Shown here piece by piece: positions 17,513 to 25,994 of a stretch of DNA of 64,000 bases. Numbering within the stretch: position 1 is the first letter of the stretch; each line of letters begins with the position of its first letter. The stretch is from Novilysobacter antarcticus. GTDB taxonomy: Bacteria; Pseudomonadota; Gammaproteobacteria; Xanthomonadales; Xanthomonadaceae. The stretch spans positions 124,001 to 188,000 of the forward strand of contig NZ_JAIEUJ010000004.1 in the NCBI RefSeq assembly GCF_019802285.1. The letters run 5' to 3'. The notes under the pieces were generated by a model. That model did no database searches, was not told the DNA's origin, and saw only the letters and a program-made list of their open reading frames with translations. The position numbers and the translations under genes are program-made.

Positions 17513-18600
17513 GCATCAACCTGGACAAGTTGCGCGCGTTGCGACGGCAGGCCGGTGGCGACGTCCCAGCGCAGCCGTTCCTCGCGCGATCGCGTGTGGG
17601 CAAAACTGGAATCGGCGGCGCGGGCGGTGTGCGGGCGCCCGACGCCGCGGGACGCTCCGCTGCGGCGGGCGGAGAAACGCAGGAACGACCCGCCGCGCCC
17701 GCGTCCGGCGCAACGTCACTCCCGCCGTCATGCGCGAACTCCCCGGCACGGGCGAACGCCCCCACCCCCACACACCCGTCTCCGCATGCCGCCGCGAACC
17801 CGCGCAGCACCTCGATCGAATCGCTGCGACGGCTGCTCGGCGTCCGCGAGCGCAAGCCGGCCTATATGCACTACCCGGCGGGCCCGATAGACCGCGCCTT
17901 GCCGGGCGAGGAAATCGCGCCCGGCCTGCGTCTGATCCAGTCCCATGTCGCCTTCCCTGCTCCGGCCAGCACGTTGGCACTGGATTTCGCCAAGCGTCCG
18001 GGCGAGACCGTCGACCCGCGTGACCTGCTGTTCTTTGATACCGAAACCACCGGATTGGCCGGGGGCACGGGCACCCGCGCGTTCCAGATCGGCGCGGCCG
18101 ACTGGCATCACGATCCAATCCACGGCGATGGCCTGCGCATCCGCCAATTGCTGATCACGACCCTGGCCGCCGAGCCATTGATGCTGCAGACCTTCACCGA
18201 CTGGCTCCGGCCCGCGATGGTGCTGTCCAGCTACAACGGTCGCTGCTACGACGCGCCGCTGTTGAAGACGCGCTACCGGCTGGCGCGCATGGCGGACCCG
18301 ATCACCGCGCTGGACCACGTCGACCTGTTGTTCCCGACGCGCCGGCGCTACCGCGGGGTGTGGGAAAACTGCCGCCTGGCGACGATCGAGCGCGAACTGC
18401 TCGGCATCGTACGCGAGGACGATCTGCCCGGCTCGGAGGCACCGGCGGCGTGGCTCTCCTACCTTCGCGGTGGTCCGTCTTCGCTGCTGCGCCGGGTTTG
18501 CGCACACAACCATCAGGACGTGGTGACGCTGGCGCGGCTGATCCTTCGGCTGGTGGAAGCGGAAGCCGAGGTCACCGGCGAGGTGTTTACCGCATCCTAA
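17509..18600 (+). CDS. mrfB: Ribonuclease H-like (DEDD) exonuclease, MrfB/YprB-like
   Basis: 363 aa, starting with GTG in a GTGA overlap with the helicase stop. Residues ~1-120 are low-complexity Ala/Pro/Gly-rich sequence and probably disordered. The nuclease domain begins near LLFFDTETTGLAGGTGTRAF (Exo I, D and E), continues with SSYNGRCYDAPLLKTRY (Exo II) and ends with AHNHQDVVTLARL (Exo III). This is the YprB/MrfB family; in B. subtilis MrfB is the exonuclease acting with helicase MrfA on mitomycin-damaged DNA. Operon structure and the conserved motif set make the pairing convincing, though activity in this organism is inferred. The N-terminal extension is longer than I expect for the family. 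Confidence 0.85.
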   Translation: MSINLDKLRALRRQAGGDVPAQPFLARSRVGKTGIGGAGGVRAPDAAGRSAAAGGETQERPAAPASGATSLPPSCANSPARANAPTPTHPSPHAAANPRSTSIESLRRLLGVRERKPAYMHYPAGPIDRALPGEEIAPGLRLIQSHVAFPAPASTLALDFAKRPGETVDPRDLLFFDTETTGLAGGTGTRAFQIGAADWHHDPIHGDGLRIRQLLITTLAAEPLMLQTFTDWLRPAMVLSSYNGRCYDAPLLKTRYRLARMADPITALDHVDLLFPTRRRYRGVWENCRLATIERELLGIVREDDLPGSEAPAAWLSYLRGGPSSLLRRVCAHNHQDVVTLARLILRLVEAEAEVTGEVFTAS

Positions 18601-18605
18601 CGGTG

Positions 18606-18636
18606 CGGCGGGCACGATCCGGGAGGTTGCCCGCCG
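18606..18636 (+). terminator. Hairpin between mrfB and the I78 gene
   Basis: GGCGGGCA pairs with TGCCCGCC across a 13-base loop right after the mrfB stop. It lacks a T tract, so it may be a weak terminator or only an mRNA 3' stabiliser. Confidence 0.4.
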
Positions 18637-18649
18637 ACTGGAGACGCCG

Positions 18650-18943
18650 ATGATCCGCACCGCCCTGTCCGCCACTGCACTGATGCTTGTCGCAGCCGCC
18701 TGCACGACTGTGCCGCCGCCGATGGCCCAGCAACGGCCGGATTCCTGCACCACCGACACGATCGGCTGGGTGATTGGCCAAGCCCCCACGCCCGAGATTG
18801 TCGAGCGCGCCCAGTTCGAAAGTTACAGTCGCGCCGTGCGGGTGATCGAGCCCGGCATGGCGGTGACGCTGGACTACCGCGGCGACCGCCTGAACCTGCA
18901 CGTCAACAGTGCCGGCGCAATCAATCAGGCCACCTGCGGCTGA
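18650..18943 (+). CDS. I78 family peptidase inhibitor, lipoprotein
   Basis: 97 aa. The signal LMLVAAACTT ends in a lipobox. The mature part has the Inhibitor_I78 pattern: C-x6-IGWVIGQAPTPEIVERA, then VRVIEPGMAVTLDYRGDRLN and a final ATCG. The two cysteines of the mature chain could form a disulfide. Family members are small inhibitors of serine peptidases such as trypsin and subtilisin; in this lineage they probably protect the periplasm from secreted proteases. It stands alone, downstream of mrfB on the same strand. Confidence 0.85.
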   Translation: MIRTALSATALMLVAAACTTVPPPMAQQRPDSCTTDTIGWVIGQAPTPEIVERAQFESYSRAVRVIEPGMAVTLDYRGDRLNLHVNSAGAINQATCG

Positions 18944-19018
18944 CGGATGCCAACGCCGGTTAGCGCTGGGTCGGACAGGCGTTAGACTCGGCCGGTCAAT
19001 CGAACAAGGAAGCGCCTG

Positions 19019-19489
19019 ATGGACCGCACTCGCCTGTGGCTGGTGGCCGCCGTAATCGTGGCCGGCCTGTGGTCGTGGAGCCAGTACCGCCAGGCGCCCG
19101 TCGTGCCGCCTGCGCCGACGGTCCAATCGCCCGCGTCGTCCAGCGAAGCACCCGGCACCTCCAACGGACCTACTGCCGCGCCCACTACTCCGGCATCCGG
19201 CAGGCAAACTCGCTACCCTGCGTTCCTGCCCGCGGAAGCCCACCCGGTTTTGGACGCGATTGCCCGCGGCGGTCCTTACGCGTATCGCCAGGACAACGGG
19301 GTGTTCCAGAATCGCGAGCGACTCCTGCCGCAGCGGCCCCGCGGCCATTACCGCGAGTACACCGTCCCCACGCCCGGGGAAGCCGACCGCGGCGCGCGAC
19401 GCATCGTCACCGGTGGCGATCCGCCGACGGAGTACTTCTACACTGATGACCACTACGGCAGCTTTCGCCAGTTCGAGGTGACCCCGTGA
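19019..19489 (+). CDS. Barnase-like ribonuclease (N1/T1 family)
   Basis: 156 aa. A single N-terminal hydrophobic helix (LWLVAAVIVAGLWSWSQY) and a Pro/Ser/Thr-rich linker precede the nuclease domain, so it is exported or membrane-anchored. The domain shows GPYAYRQDNGVFQNRERLL, YREYTVPTPG (general-base glutamate), GARRIVTGG (arginine) and TDDHYGSFRQFEV (catalytic histidine and tyrosine), aligning with barnase residues E73, R83/R87 and H102. It cleaves RNA, likely guanine-specific. The next gene, in a GTGA overlap, is a barstar homologue that would inhibit it in the cytoplasm. Confidence 0.88.
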   Translation: MDRTRLWLVAAVIVAGLWSWSQYRQAPVVPPAPTVQSPASSSEAPGTSNGPTAAPTTPASGRQTRYPAFLPAEAHPVLDAIARGGPYAYRQDNGVFQNRERLLPQRPRGHYREYTVPTPGEADRGARRIVTGGDPPTEYFYTDDHYGSFRQFEVTP

Positions 19490-19968
19490 TTCCCACCGAC
19501 TTCCGCGCGCTGCTGCTGGAACCCGAGCAGGCGCGGGCGTTCTTCATCGACGCTCGCGACAACAGCGCCATGGCGGAGGCGGCCGCGTCGCTGGATTTCG
19601 CGATCGCGCGGATCGATCTGGGGGGTTGCGCGGAGAAGGCCGAAGCACTTGAGCGCATCGCCAAAGGACTGTCATTTCCCGGGTGGTTTGGCGGCAACTG
19701 GGATGCACTGGCCGATTGCCTTGGCGACCTGTCGTGGCTGCTGGCACCGGGTTACCTGCTGCTGATCGAGAACAGCGGCGCCTGGCACGCCGCGCAGCCG
19801 GAGGAATTCGACACGCTGTTGGCGATCCTCAACGAGGCCGCGCTGGAATGGCGCGAGCGCAACGTGGCGTTCTGGGCGCTGTTGCCCTTGCCCGCGGAGG
19901 CAATGGAAGCCCTGGAGAATGCCATCGAGCCACCTCCGGATACCGAAGGCAGCTACAGCGGGCCTTGA
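19486..19968 (+). CDS. Barstar-like ribonuclease inhibitor
   Basis: 160 aa from GTG 19486, which overlaps the ribonuclease stop by four bases. Barstar family features are FFIDARDN, then the core GLSFPGWFGGNWDALADCLGD with its tryptophans and acidic residues that block the barnase active site, and LAPGYLLLIENSGAW. The C-terminal ~50 residues, rich in Leu/Glu/Pro, extend beyond the ~90-residue classical barstar. Tight coupling to the nuclease gene ensures the inhibitor is made with the enzyme. Confidence 0.9.
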   Translation: MIPTDFRALLLEPEQARAFFIDARDNSAMAEAAASLDFAIARIDLGGCAEKAEALERIAKGLSFPGWFGGNWDALADCLGDLSWLLAPGYLLLIENSGAWHAAQPEEFDTLLAILNEAALEWRERNVAFWALLPLPAEAMEALENAIEPPPDTEGSYSGP

Positions 19969-20001
19969 AGCCGGGCCGGGCTCGGCATCCGGTGGCGTGC
20001 C

Positions 20002-20235
20002 TCAGACCCGGTCATCCAGACCGATCACCCCCGACTTGCGTGCGCAATGCGCGCAGCAGTACATCTTGCCGTCGTGCTCGCTGCCGTGGCCGATGATCTT
20101 GCACTGGCAGTGGGCGCAGCTGGGCGCGAGTGCGTGGATCGCACATTCGAACGAGTCGAACGTCCCGCCGCCGTCAACGGTTTTCACGGTGAAGCTCTTG
20201 TCGTAGTCGTTGCCGCAGACATCGCATGTTGCCAT
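20002..20235 (-). CDS. Small cysteine-rich metal-binding protein (prokaryotic metallothionein-like)
   Basis: 77 aa from ATG 20235 (MATCDVCGNDYDKSF). It contains C-x2-C at the N-terminus, a single cysteine with histidine in FECAIHALAP, then SCAHCQCKIIGHG and MYCCAHCARKSG, giving ten cysteines and several histidines in a zinc-ribbon-like layout. Related small proteins are labelled prokaryotic metallothionein in gamma-proteobacterial genomes. Probably binds zinc; function otherwise unknown. Convergent with the barstar gene. Confidence 0.75.
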   Translation of the reverse strand: MATCDVCGNDYDKSFTVKTVDGGGTFDSFECAIHALAPSCAHCQCKIIGHGSEHDGKMYCCAHCARKSGVIGLDDRV

Positions 20236-20301
20236 GGTGTTTTCTCCGCACGGGATCTCGAGTTTCCCGCGCCGGGCGGCCACAGCGGGTGAAGATTCGG
20301 C

Positions 20302-21378
20302 CTACCGCGACCGCCTGTGCTCGCGCTTGAGGAACTTCAGCGCGGCGCTTTCCCACTGGCGCGCGCCGCGCACATTCGCCGCGGCACGCTGCAGCCGACC
20401 GTGCTCCCAGCCATCAAAGACCACCGGATCGATGTACGCCTTGCGACACACCGCCGGGGTGTTGTTAAGTTCCTGCGCGACCTGCTTGATCACCGCGTTG
20501 CGCGCCTGGGCCAGTGCGCGCTCGCTGGGCTCTCCGCCGGGTCCAGCCTCGGGGACCGGCGTGCCTGCCAACTCGCGAAACGCGATCAGCGTGCCGCCCC
20601 AGGTGCGGAAGTCCTTGGCACTGAAGCCGTTGCCCAGTGTGCGGTGGAGATAGTCATTGACCGCGCCCGAATCGACCGGCTGGATGCTCCCGTCGTCATC
20701 GCGGTACTGGAACAGCGCCTGCCCGGGCAGTTGCTGGCAGCGCCTGACCAGCTTGGCCAGACGCGCATCATCGAGCTCTATCTCGTGCTGCTGCCCGCCC
20801 TTGCCGCGGAAGCTCAGGCGCGCGCGTCCGCCGCGCAGGAAAGCGATATGGCGGTTGCGCAGCGTGGTCAGGCCGAAGGAGCGGTTGCTGCGTGCATAGC
20901 GGTCGTTGCCAATCCGCACCAGCGTATCGGACAGGAGCGCGACGACGATCGCCAACACCTTGTCGCGGCCAAAACCCGGCTCGGCCAGATCCTTGCGCAG
21001 GTGCCGGCGCAGCTTGGGCAACGCCGCCCCGAATTCGACGATTCGATCAAACTTGCCGTCTCCGCGGACCCGGCTCCAGTCGGCGTGGTAGCGGTATTGC
21101 TTGCGGCCGCGCGCGTCCCGCCCGGTTGCCTGCAGGTGACCGTTGGCGCGCTGGCAGATCCACACCTCGGTCCACGCAGGCGGAATCGCCAGCGCCTGGA
21201 TGCGCGACAGGGTCTTCGCATCGCTTACCCGGTCGCCGTCCGCATTCCGAAAGTGGAAGCCCTTGCCAGACCGCAGACGGGCGAACCCGGGCTGATCGTC
21301 GCACACGTAGCGAAGTCCCGCCTGACTGGCGATTTCGATGGCGTCGACAGGGGGTGACACGGAAGCTTGTGATCTCAT
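20302..21378 (-). CDS. DNA topoisomerase IB (poxvirus-like)
   Basis: About 358 aa from ATG 21378 (MRSQASVSPPVDAIE). The N-terminal domain has GKGFHFRNADGDRV and IPPAWTEVWIC. The catalytic domain includes RYARSNRSFGLTTLRNRH, LSFRGKGGQQHEIELDD, KDFRTWGGTLIAF and NNTPAVCRKAYIDPVVFDGW, whose tyrosine is the expected active-site nucleophile. Bacterial type IB enzymes relax supercoils through a 3'-phosphotyrosine link and are sporadic in bacteria but common in Xanthomonas and Deinococcus. The C-terminal tail is basic (KFLKREHRRSR). Confidence 0.93.
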   Translation of the reverse strand: MRSQASVSPPVDAIEIASQAGLRYVCDDQPGFARLRSGKGFHFRNADGDRVSDAKTLSRIQALAIPPAWTEVWICQRANGHLQATGRDARGRKQYRYHADWSRVRGDGKFDRIVEFGAALPKLRRHLRKDLAEPGFGRDKVLAIVVALLSDTLVRIGNDRYARSNRSFGLTTLRNRHIAFLRGGRARLSFRGKGGQQHEIELDDARLAKLVRRCQQLPGQALFQYRDDDGSIQPVDSGAVNDYLHRTLGNGFSAKDFRTWGGTLIAFRELAGTPVPEAGPGGEPSERALAQARNAVIKQVAQELNNTPAVCRKAYIDPVVFDGWEHGRLQRAAANVRGARQWESAALKFLKREHRRSR

Positions 21379-21468
21379 CGCGAGAGCATCCGGAGGTGCG
21401 TGTCGACGGACTGCGAACCCGGCAGTCCCGAATGATCGGGCTGGCGCGAAACGACCCAAAAAGATCTA

Positions 21469-22443
21469 TCAGATCGCCGCGAGCAGACGCAGCCCGAACC
21501 AGTCGTTGGGATCGTTCCAGCGATCGACCACGCGCAGCCCGGCGCGCGCGGCCAGCGCCGCGAAACTGGCGTCGGTGTACTTGTGGCTGTACTCGACTTC
21601 CATCGCCTCCCCGTCGGCAAAATCGAAGCTCTTACCGGCCACCGTCACCTGCTGGTCGCGCAGGCTGACCAGATGGGTCTGGATGCGCATGCGCTCCGGC
21701 GAGTACACCGCGCGGTGGGCGAACGACGCCACGTCGAAGTCGCTGCCGATATCGCGGTTGAGCCGCACCAGCAGGTTGAGAGTGAAGTCCGCCGTCACCC
21801 CGGCCGCATCGTTGTAGGCCGCCTCGATCAGCGCCGGATCCTTGTCCAGGTCGATACCGATCAGCGCCTGCCCGCCGGCACCCATCGTTGCGCGCATCGA
21901 GCGCAACAGGCGCTCGGCGTCAACCGGCAGGAAGTTGCCCAGGGTCGATCCGGGAAAGAAGACCAGCACGTGGCCGTTGCCGCGCGCGGGCGTGGGTAGC
22001 GGCACCGGCTGGGTGAAGTCCGCGCAGACCGGCAGCATTTCCACGTCCGGATACGCGTCGGCGAGCCGCTCCACGCTGGCCAGCAACGCGGTACGCGAGA
22101 TCTCGATCGGCGTGTAGGCCACCGGATCGGCCAGCCCGTCCAGCAGCAGGTGGGTCTTGCGCCCGCTGCCGCTGCCGTATTCCACCACGTGCGCCTTGGG
22201 GGTCACCGCATCGGCAATGGCCGGCATGGAGGCGTCCAGCAGGTCCAGTTCGACCCGGGTCAGGTAGTACTCCGGCTCGCGGGTGATCCGCTCGAACAGG
22301 CGTGACCCGCGCTCGTCGTAGAAGTACTTCGACGGCAGCGTCTTCGGGGTCTCCGACAGACCCTTGAGCACGTCGCCGGTGATGTCATCGGCGCTGGGCT
22401 GTAGGTCGCTGAGCGTGATATTCAACGCCACGGTGACCATCAT
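21469..22443 (-). CDS. egtD: L-histidine N-alpha-methyltransferase, ergothioneine synthesis
   Basis: 324 aa. Trimethylates histidine to hercynine with SAM, the first step of ergothioneine synthesis. Diagnostic segments are LPSKYFYDERGSRLFERI, EPEYYLTRVELDLL, the SAM motif VVEYGSGSGRKTHLLLD and FFPGSTLGNFLP. Near the C-terminus, MEVEYSHKYTDASFAALA is the family's substrate region. The ATG overlaps the egtB stop as ATGA, so the two are translationally coupled. No egtC or egtE homologue is nearby, which is usual for proteobacteria. Confidence 0.95.
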   Translation of the reverse strand: MMVTVALNITLSDLQPSADDITGDVLKGLSETPKTLPSKYFYDERGSRLFERITREPEYYLTRVELDLLDASMPAIADAVTPKAHVVEYGSGSGRKTHLLLDGLADPVAYTPIEISRTALLASVERLADAYPDVEMLPVCADFTQPVPLPTPARGNGHVLVFFPGSTLGNFLPVDAERLLRSMRATMGAGGQALIGIDLDKDPALIEAAYNDAAGVTADFTLNLLVRLNRDIGSDFDVASFAHRAVYSPERMRIQTHLVSLRDQQVTVAGKSFDFADGEAMEVEYSHKYTDASFAALAARAGLRVVDRWNDPNDWFGLRLLAAI

Positions 22444-23774
22444 GCGTCGCGCGCCAGACGCAGGCCGCTGAACTGCCAGCGGTCGGGCGCATGGAAGAAG
22501 TTGCGGTAGCTGGCGCGCAGGTGGTCGCGCGAGCTGGCACAGCTACCGCCGCGGAGGATCTGTTGTCCGCTCATGAACTTGCCGTTGTACTCGCCCAGTG
22601 AGCCGGGCATCTCGCGGAAGCCGGGGTAGGCGGTGTATGCGCTTGAGGTCCACTCCCACACGTCGCCGAACATCTGCCGCAGACCGCTCTCGTTGGCGCT
22701 GTCCGCGTCGCGCTGGGCCGCACCCGGATGCAGGTAGCCCTCATCGACAAAGTTGCCCTCAACGGCAACCGCCGCGGCCGCGTTTTCCCACTCCACCTCG
22801 GTTGGCAGCCGCGCACCGGCCCATCGCGCGAACGCATCGGCTTCGTAATAGCTGAGGTGGCTGACCGGCGCGTTGGGATCGATCGGGCGCATGCCGGCCA
22901 GGGTGAACTCGGACTCCAACGACTCATCCCAGTACAGCGGGCGCTGCCACGCGGCCTGGGTGACCAGCGCCCAGCCATCGCTCAGCCAGAGCGCCGCATC
23001 GCCATAGCCGCCGGCGTCGATGAAGTCGCGGTACTCGGCATTGGTAACCGGACGGGTGGCAAGCGCATGCGCCGGCATCAACACACGGTGCCGTGGGGAT
23101 TCGTTGTCGAAGGCAAAACGGTCGCTGTCCAGCGGCCAGGCGGCTGCGCCGATCTCCACGATCGCCTCCTCCTGGCCCAGCCAGTCCAGCGGACCGGCGC
23201 TCGCTGTGGCGACCGGCAGGTCATCGCGATAGGCCGGCTTGAGCGGGTTGCACCACAGCGCATGCTTGATGTCGGTCAGCAGCAGCTCCTGGTGCTGTTG
23301 CTCGTGATGCAAACCCAGCTCGATGCGCTGGCACAGCGACGCGTCGAAATGGCCGGCGTCGAAGGCCCGTGCCATGCGCTCGTCGACCTGCCGGCGGTAA
23401 TCGCGGACATCGGCCAGCGAGGGTCGCGACAGCATTCCGCGCCGGTGACGCGCGTGCATCGGGCCGACGCTCTGGTAGTAGCTGTTGAACAGGTAGTCCC
23501 ACTGCGCGTTGACCGGCTGATAGCCGGCGCTTCCGGCCAGCACGAAACGCTCGAAGAACCACGTCGTGTGGGCCAGATGCCACTTGGTCGGACTGGTCTC
23601 CTCCATCGACTGCAGCATCGCGTCTTCGGCCGAGACCGGCGCGGCAAGCGCCACGCTGCGTTCGCGCACGGCACGATACCGGGAGGCGACGGACTGGCCG
23701 GCCTGCGATGCGGGAAAAGAGCGCGTCAGGCGGTCCGGCGCGTCGGCCGGCTGCGGGGCAAGTTGGCTGGACAT
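22440..23774 (-). CDS. egtB: Ergothioneine biosynthesis sulfoxide synthase EgtB
   Basis: About 444 aa from ATG 23774 (MSSQLAPQPAD). An N-terminal DinB-like domain supplies iron-binding histidines in TKWHLAHTTWFFERF and LGLHHEQQHQELLLTD. The C-terminal FGE-sulfatase domain shows MPAHALATRPVTNAEY, ARLPTEVEWENAA, MFGDVWEWTSSAYTAYPGF and ILRGGSCASSRDHLR. It oxidatively joins hercynine to cysteine or glutamylcysteine with oxygen at a non-haem iron centre. It is the upstream gene of the egtB-egtD pair, and folE lies just upstream on the same strand. Confidence 0.95.
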   Translation of the reverse strand: MSSQLAPQPADAPDRLTRSFPASQAGQSVASRYRAVRERSVALAAPVSAEDAMLQSMEETSPTKWHLAHTTWFFERFVLAGSAGYQPVNAQWDYLFNSYYQSVGPMHARHRRGMLSRPSLADVRDYRRQVDERMARAFDAGHFDASLCQRIELGLHHEQQHQELLLTDIKHALWCNPLKPAYRDDLPVATASAGPLDWLGQEEAIVEIGAAAWPLDSDRFAFDNESPRHRVLMPAHALATRPVTNAEYRDFIDAGGYGDAALWLSDGWALVTQAAWQRPLYWDESLESEFTLAGMRPIDPNAPVSHLSYYEADAFARWAGARLPTEVEWENAAAAVAVEGNFVDEGYLHPGAAQRDADSANESGLRQMFGDVWEWTSSAYTAYPGFREMPGSLGEYNGKFMSGQQILRGGSCASSRDHLRASYRNFFHAPDRWQFSGLRLARDA

Positions 23775-23826
23775 CGCTCCAGAATACAGACGCGAATGTA
23801 TCGGCCTGATCACGAAGCGGCGGCAA

Positions 23827-24417
23827 TCAACTCCGGGACGGGCTGCCGATGAACTGCAGGAACTCGGCGCGGGTGCGGCCGTCCTCGCGGAAGCCGCCCA
23901 TCATCTTGGAAGTGATCATCGCCACGCCGCGCTTGTGCACGCCACGGGTGGTCATGCAGCCGTGGGTCGCCTCGATCACCACGCCGACCCCGCGCGGTTG
24001 CAGCACGCGCTGGATGCAATCGGCGATCTGCGCGGTCATCTTCTCCTGCACCTGCAGGCGCCGCGCGTAGGCATCGACGACCCGTGCCAGCTTGCTGATG
24101 CCGACGACCTTGCCGTCGGGCAGGTAGCCCACGTGCGCACGACCGATGATCGGTGCCATGTGGTGCTCGCAGTGGCTCTCAAAGCGGATGTCGCGCAGCA
24201 CGATCAGCTCGTCGTAGCCCGCAACTTCCTCAAATGTGCGCGCCAGGTACTCGTCGGGATCGATTGCGTAGCCGCTGAACCAGTCCGCGTAGGCCTTGGC
24301 AACGCGCTTGGGGGTATCGATCAAGCCCTCGCGGCTGGGGTCGTCCCCGGCCCACGACAACAGCGTGCGGACAGCGGCCTCGGCCTCTTCTCGAGTGGGT
24401 TTGACGGGATCAGCCAT
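23827..24417 (-). CDS. folE: GTP cyclohydrolase I
   Basis: About 196 aa from ATG 24417 ([16 protein letters not shown]). Converts GTP to dihydroneopterin triphosphate for folate or pterin synthesis. Zinc ligands and active-site motifs are intact: [42 protein letters not shown], then [15 protein letters not shown] with the second cysteine. A pterin role is of interest here because phhA at 37.3 kb encodes a tetrahydropterin-dependent enzyme. Same strand as egtB, 52 bases upstream of it. Confidence 0.96.
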   Translation of the reverse strand: MADPVKPTREEAEAAVRTLLSWAGDDPSREGLIDTPKRVAKAYADWFSGYAIDPDEYLARTFEEVAGYDELIVLRDIRFESHCEHHMAPIIGRAHVGYLPDGKVVGISKLARVVDAYARRLQVQEKMTAQIADCIQRVLQPRGVGVVIEATHGCMTTRGVHKRGVAMITSKMMGGFREDGRTRAEFLQFIGSPSRS

Positions 24418-24476
24418 GGCTCTGCAACACCTTGTCTCAGGGCCCGCCATGCTACTCCACAGGCGTCAGGCGGGCA

Positions 24477-24959
24477 TCAGGGCGTGCGCGCGGCGGCCTT
24501 GACGGCGCCCTCGCGCAGGTACTCCCAGCCAGCGGCGACGGCCGGTCGAGCTTCGGCCCATTCGGCGCGCTCCGGGCGGTCGGCGCGTTCGGTCTCCCAC
24601 TCCCGGCGCAGGTCCGACTCCACTTCGGCCAGAGGCCGGCCGCGGTACTCCTCGAACTGGTCGAAGGCGAACTGGTAGGCAGGCTCGTAGTCATCCCAGG
24701 CCGTGCCCGGGCGGTAGTACGCCGCGCCGGTATAGTCGCGTTGGAAGTGCGCACGGTAATCCTCGACATTGGCTGTCGCGGCCATGGACTCGCCAGCGCC
24801 GGCACCGATCACACCGCCGGCAATAGCGCCGATCGCCATGCCGATGGGACCACCGGGTGCGCCGACGGCAGCACCCGCGACCGCGCCGGCCGCTGCTCCC
24901 GCGCCAGTGCCGAGTGCCTGCTTGCCGGTGTCATCCAGGGGTTTCTTTTCGTCGTTCAT
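24477..24959 (-). CDS. Glycine-zipper protein of unknown function
   Basis: 160 aa. Residues ~15-58 are a Gly/Ala-rich zipper (ALGTGAGAAAGAVAGAAVGA and IGAIAGGVIGAGAGESMAA) of the type that inserts in or packs against membranes. The rest is acidic and aromatic: DYRAHFQRDYTGAAYYRP, YEPAYQFAFDQFEEYRG and RREWETERADRP, a pattern seen in small proteobacterial stress proteins. No signal peptide. GGAG lies before the ATG. Divergent from the mla operon. Confidence 0.7.
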   Translation of the reverse strand: MNDEKKPLDDTGKQALGTGAGAAAGAVAGAAVGAPGGPIGMAIGAIAGGVIGAGAGESMAATANVEDYRAHFQRDYTGAAYYRPGTAWDDYEPAYQFAFDQFEEYRGRPLAEVESDLRREWETERADRPERAEWAEARPAVAAGWEYLREGAVKAAARTP

Positions 24960-25193
24960 AGGGTTTGCTCCGTCAAGTTATCGAGCACCGAATATGCGTC
25001 GGCATGGGCACCACCCTGGCGGGCGCCGCGTCCGTCCTCAGTGAAGACGATCCGGATGGCGCCGTTGCGGGGGGTTGTCATTGCCACCCATTCAGCCTGC
25101 GGAGTGCGCGGCGGGCAGCAGACTGCGACAATGCCGGAGTCGCCCGGCCCGTCAGGCTGCGCGACCCGTGTCCGCATTTCCGACTCCATGCCC

Positions 25194-25994
25194 ATGACCG
25201 TTTCCAGTCCCATCGTTCGTCTTGCCGGCCTGCGCCTTGATCGCGGCAGTCGCACGGTGTTGCAGGACATCAACCTCAGCGTGCCGCGCGGTCAGGTGCT
25301 GACGGTGTTCGGCCCGTCGGGCAGCGGCAAGTCGACCCTGCTGGCGGCGCTGACCGGAGAGCTGCCGGCGGCCGCGGGCACAGTGGAGATCTTCGGCCAG
25401 CCGATTCCACGGCGATCGCGTGCGTTGTATGAAATGCGCAAGGGCATCGGCGTGTTGCTGCAAGGCAATGGCCTGCTGACCGATCTGACCGTGGCGGAGA
25501 ACGTGGCCCTGCCATTGCGCACCCACACCGCGCTGCCGCCGCCGTTGATCAACCGCCTGGTGCGGATGAAGCTGCATGCGGTCGGCCTGGTCGCGGCCGC
25601 CGATGCGTATCCACGCGAGTTGTCCGGTGGCATGGCACGCCGCGTCGCGCTGGCACGTGCGCTGGCGATGGATCCCCCGTTGATGATCTACGACGAGCCG
25701 CTGACCGGGCTGGATCCAATCGCGTCCGGCGTGGTGATGGAACTGGTGCGCCGGCTCAACGACAGCCTCGGGCTGACCAGCATCCTGGTGTCCCACCACG
25801 TCCGCGAGACCCTGCCAATCTGCGACCACGCAATCATGATCGCCAACCGAACGATCGTCTTTTCCGGCACACCTGCGGAGTTGCAGGCCAGCACCGATCC
25901 GCTGGTGCGTCAGTTCCTTGACGGCAACCCCGACGGCCCGATCGCTTTTGATGCGCGACCCCGCACCGCCACCGCGTCGAAGGAAGCTGCCTGA
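25194..25994 (+). CDS. mlaF: Phospholipid ABC transporter ATP-binding protein MlaF
   Basis: 266 aa from ATG 25194, with a second ATG six bases earlier. Walker A is GPSGSGKST, the signature is LSGGMARRVALARALA and Walker B is LMIYDEPLTGLDP, followed by SHHVRE. The unusual Q-loop and MlaF-type sequence IGVLLQGNGLLTDLTVAENV place it in the Mla/Ttg2A branch. It powers retrograde or anterograde glycerophospholipid transport between the membranes. First gene of a colinear mlaFEDCB-mlaA set; its stop overlaps the mlaE start. Confidence 0.94.
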   Translation: MTVSSPIVRLAGLRLDRGSRTVLQDINLSVPRGQVLTVFGPSGSGKSTLLAALTGELPAAAGTVEIFGQPIPRRSRALYEMRKGIGVLLQGNGLLTDLTVAENVALPLRTHTALPPPLINRLVRMKLHAVGLVAAADAYPRELSGGMARRVALARALAMDPPLMIYDEPLTGLDPIASGVVMELVRRLNDSLGLTSILVSHHVRETLPICDHAIMIANRTIVFSGTPAELQASTDPLVRQFLDGNPDGPIAFDARPRTATASKEAA

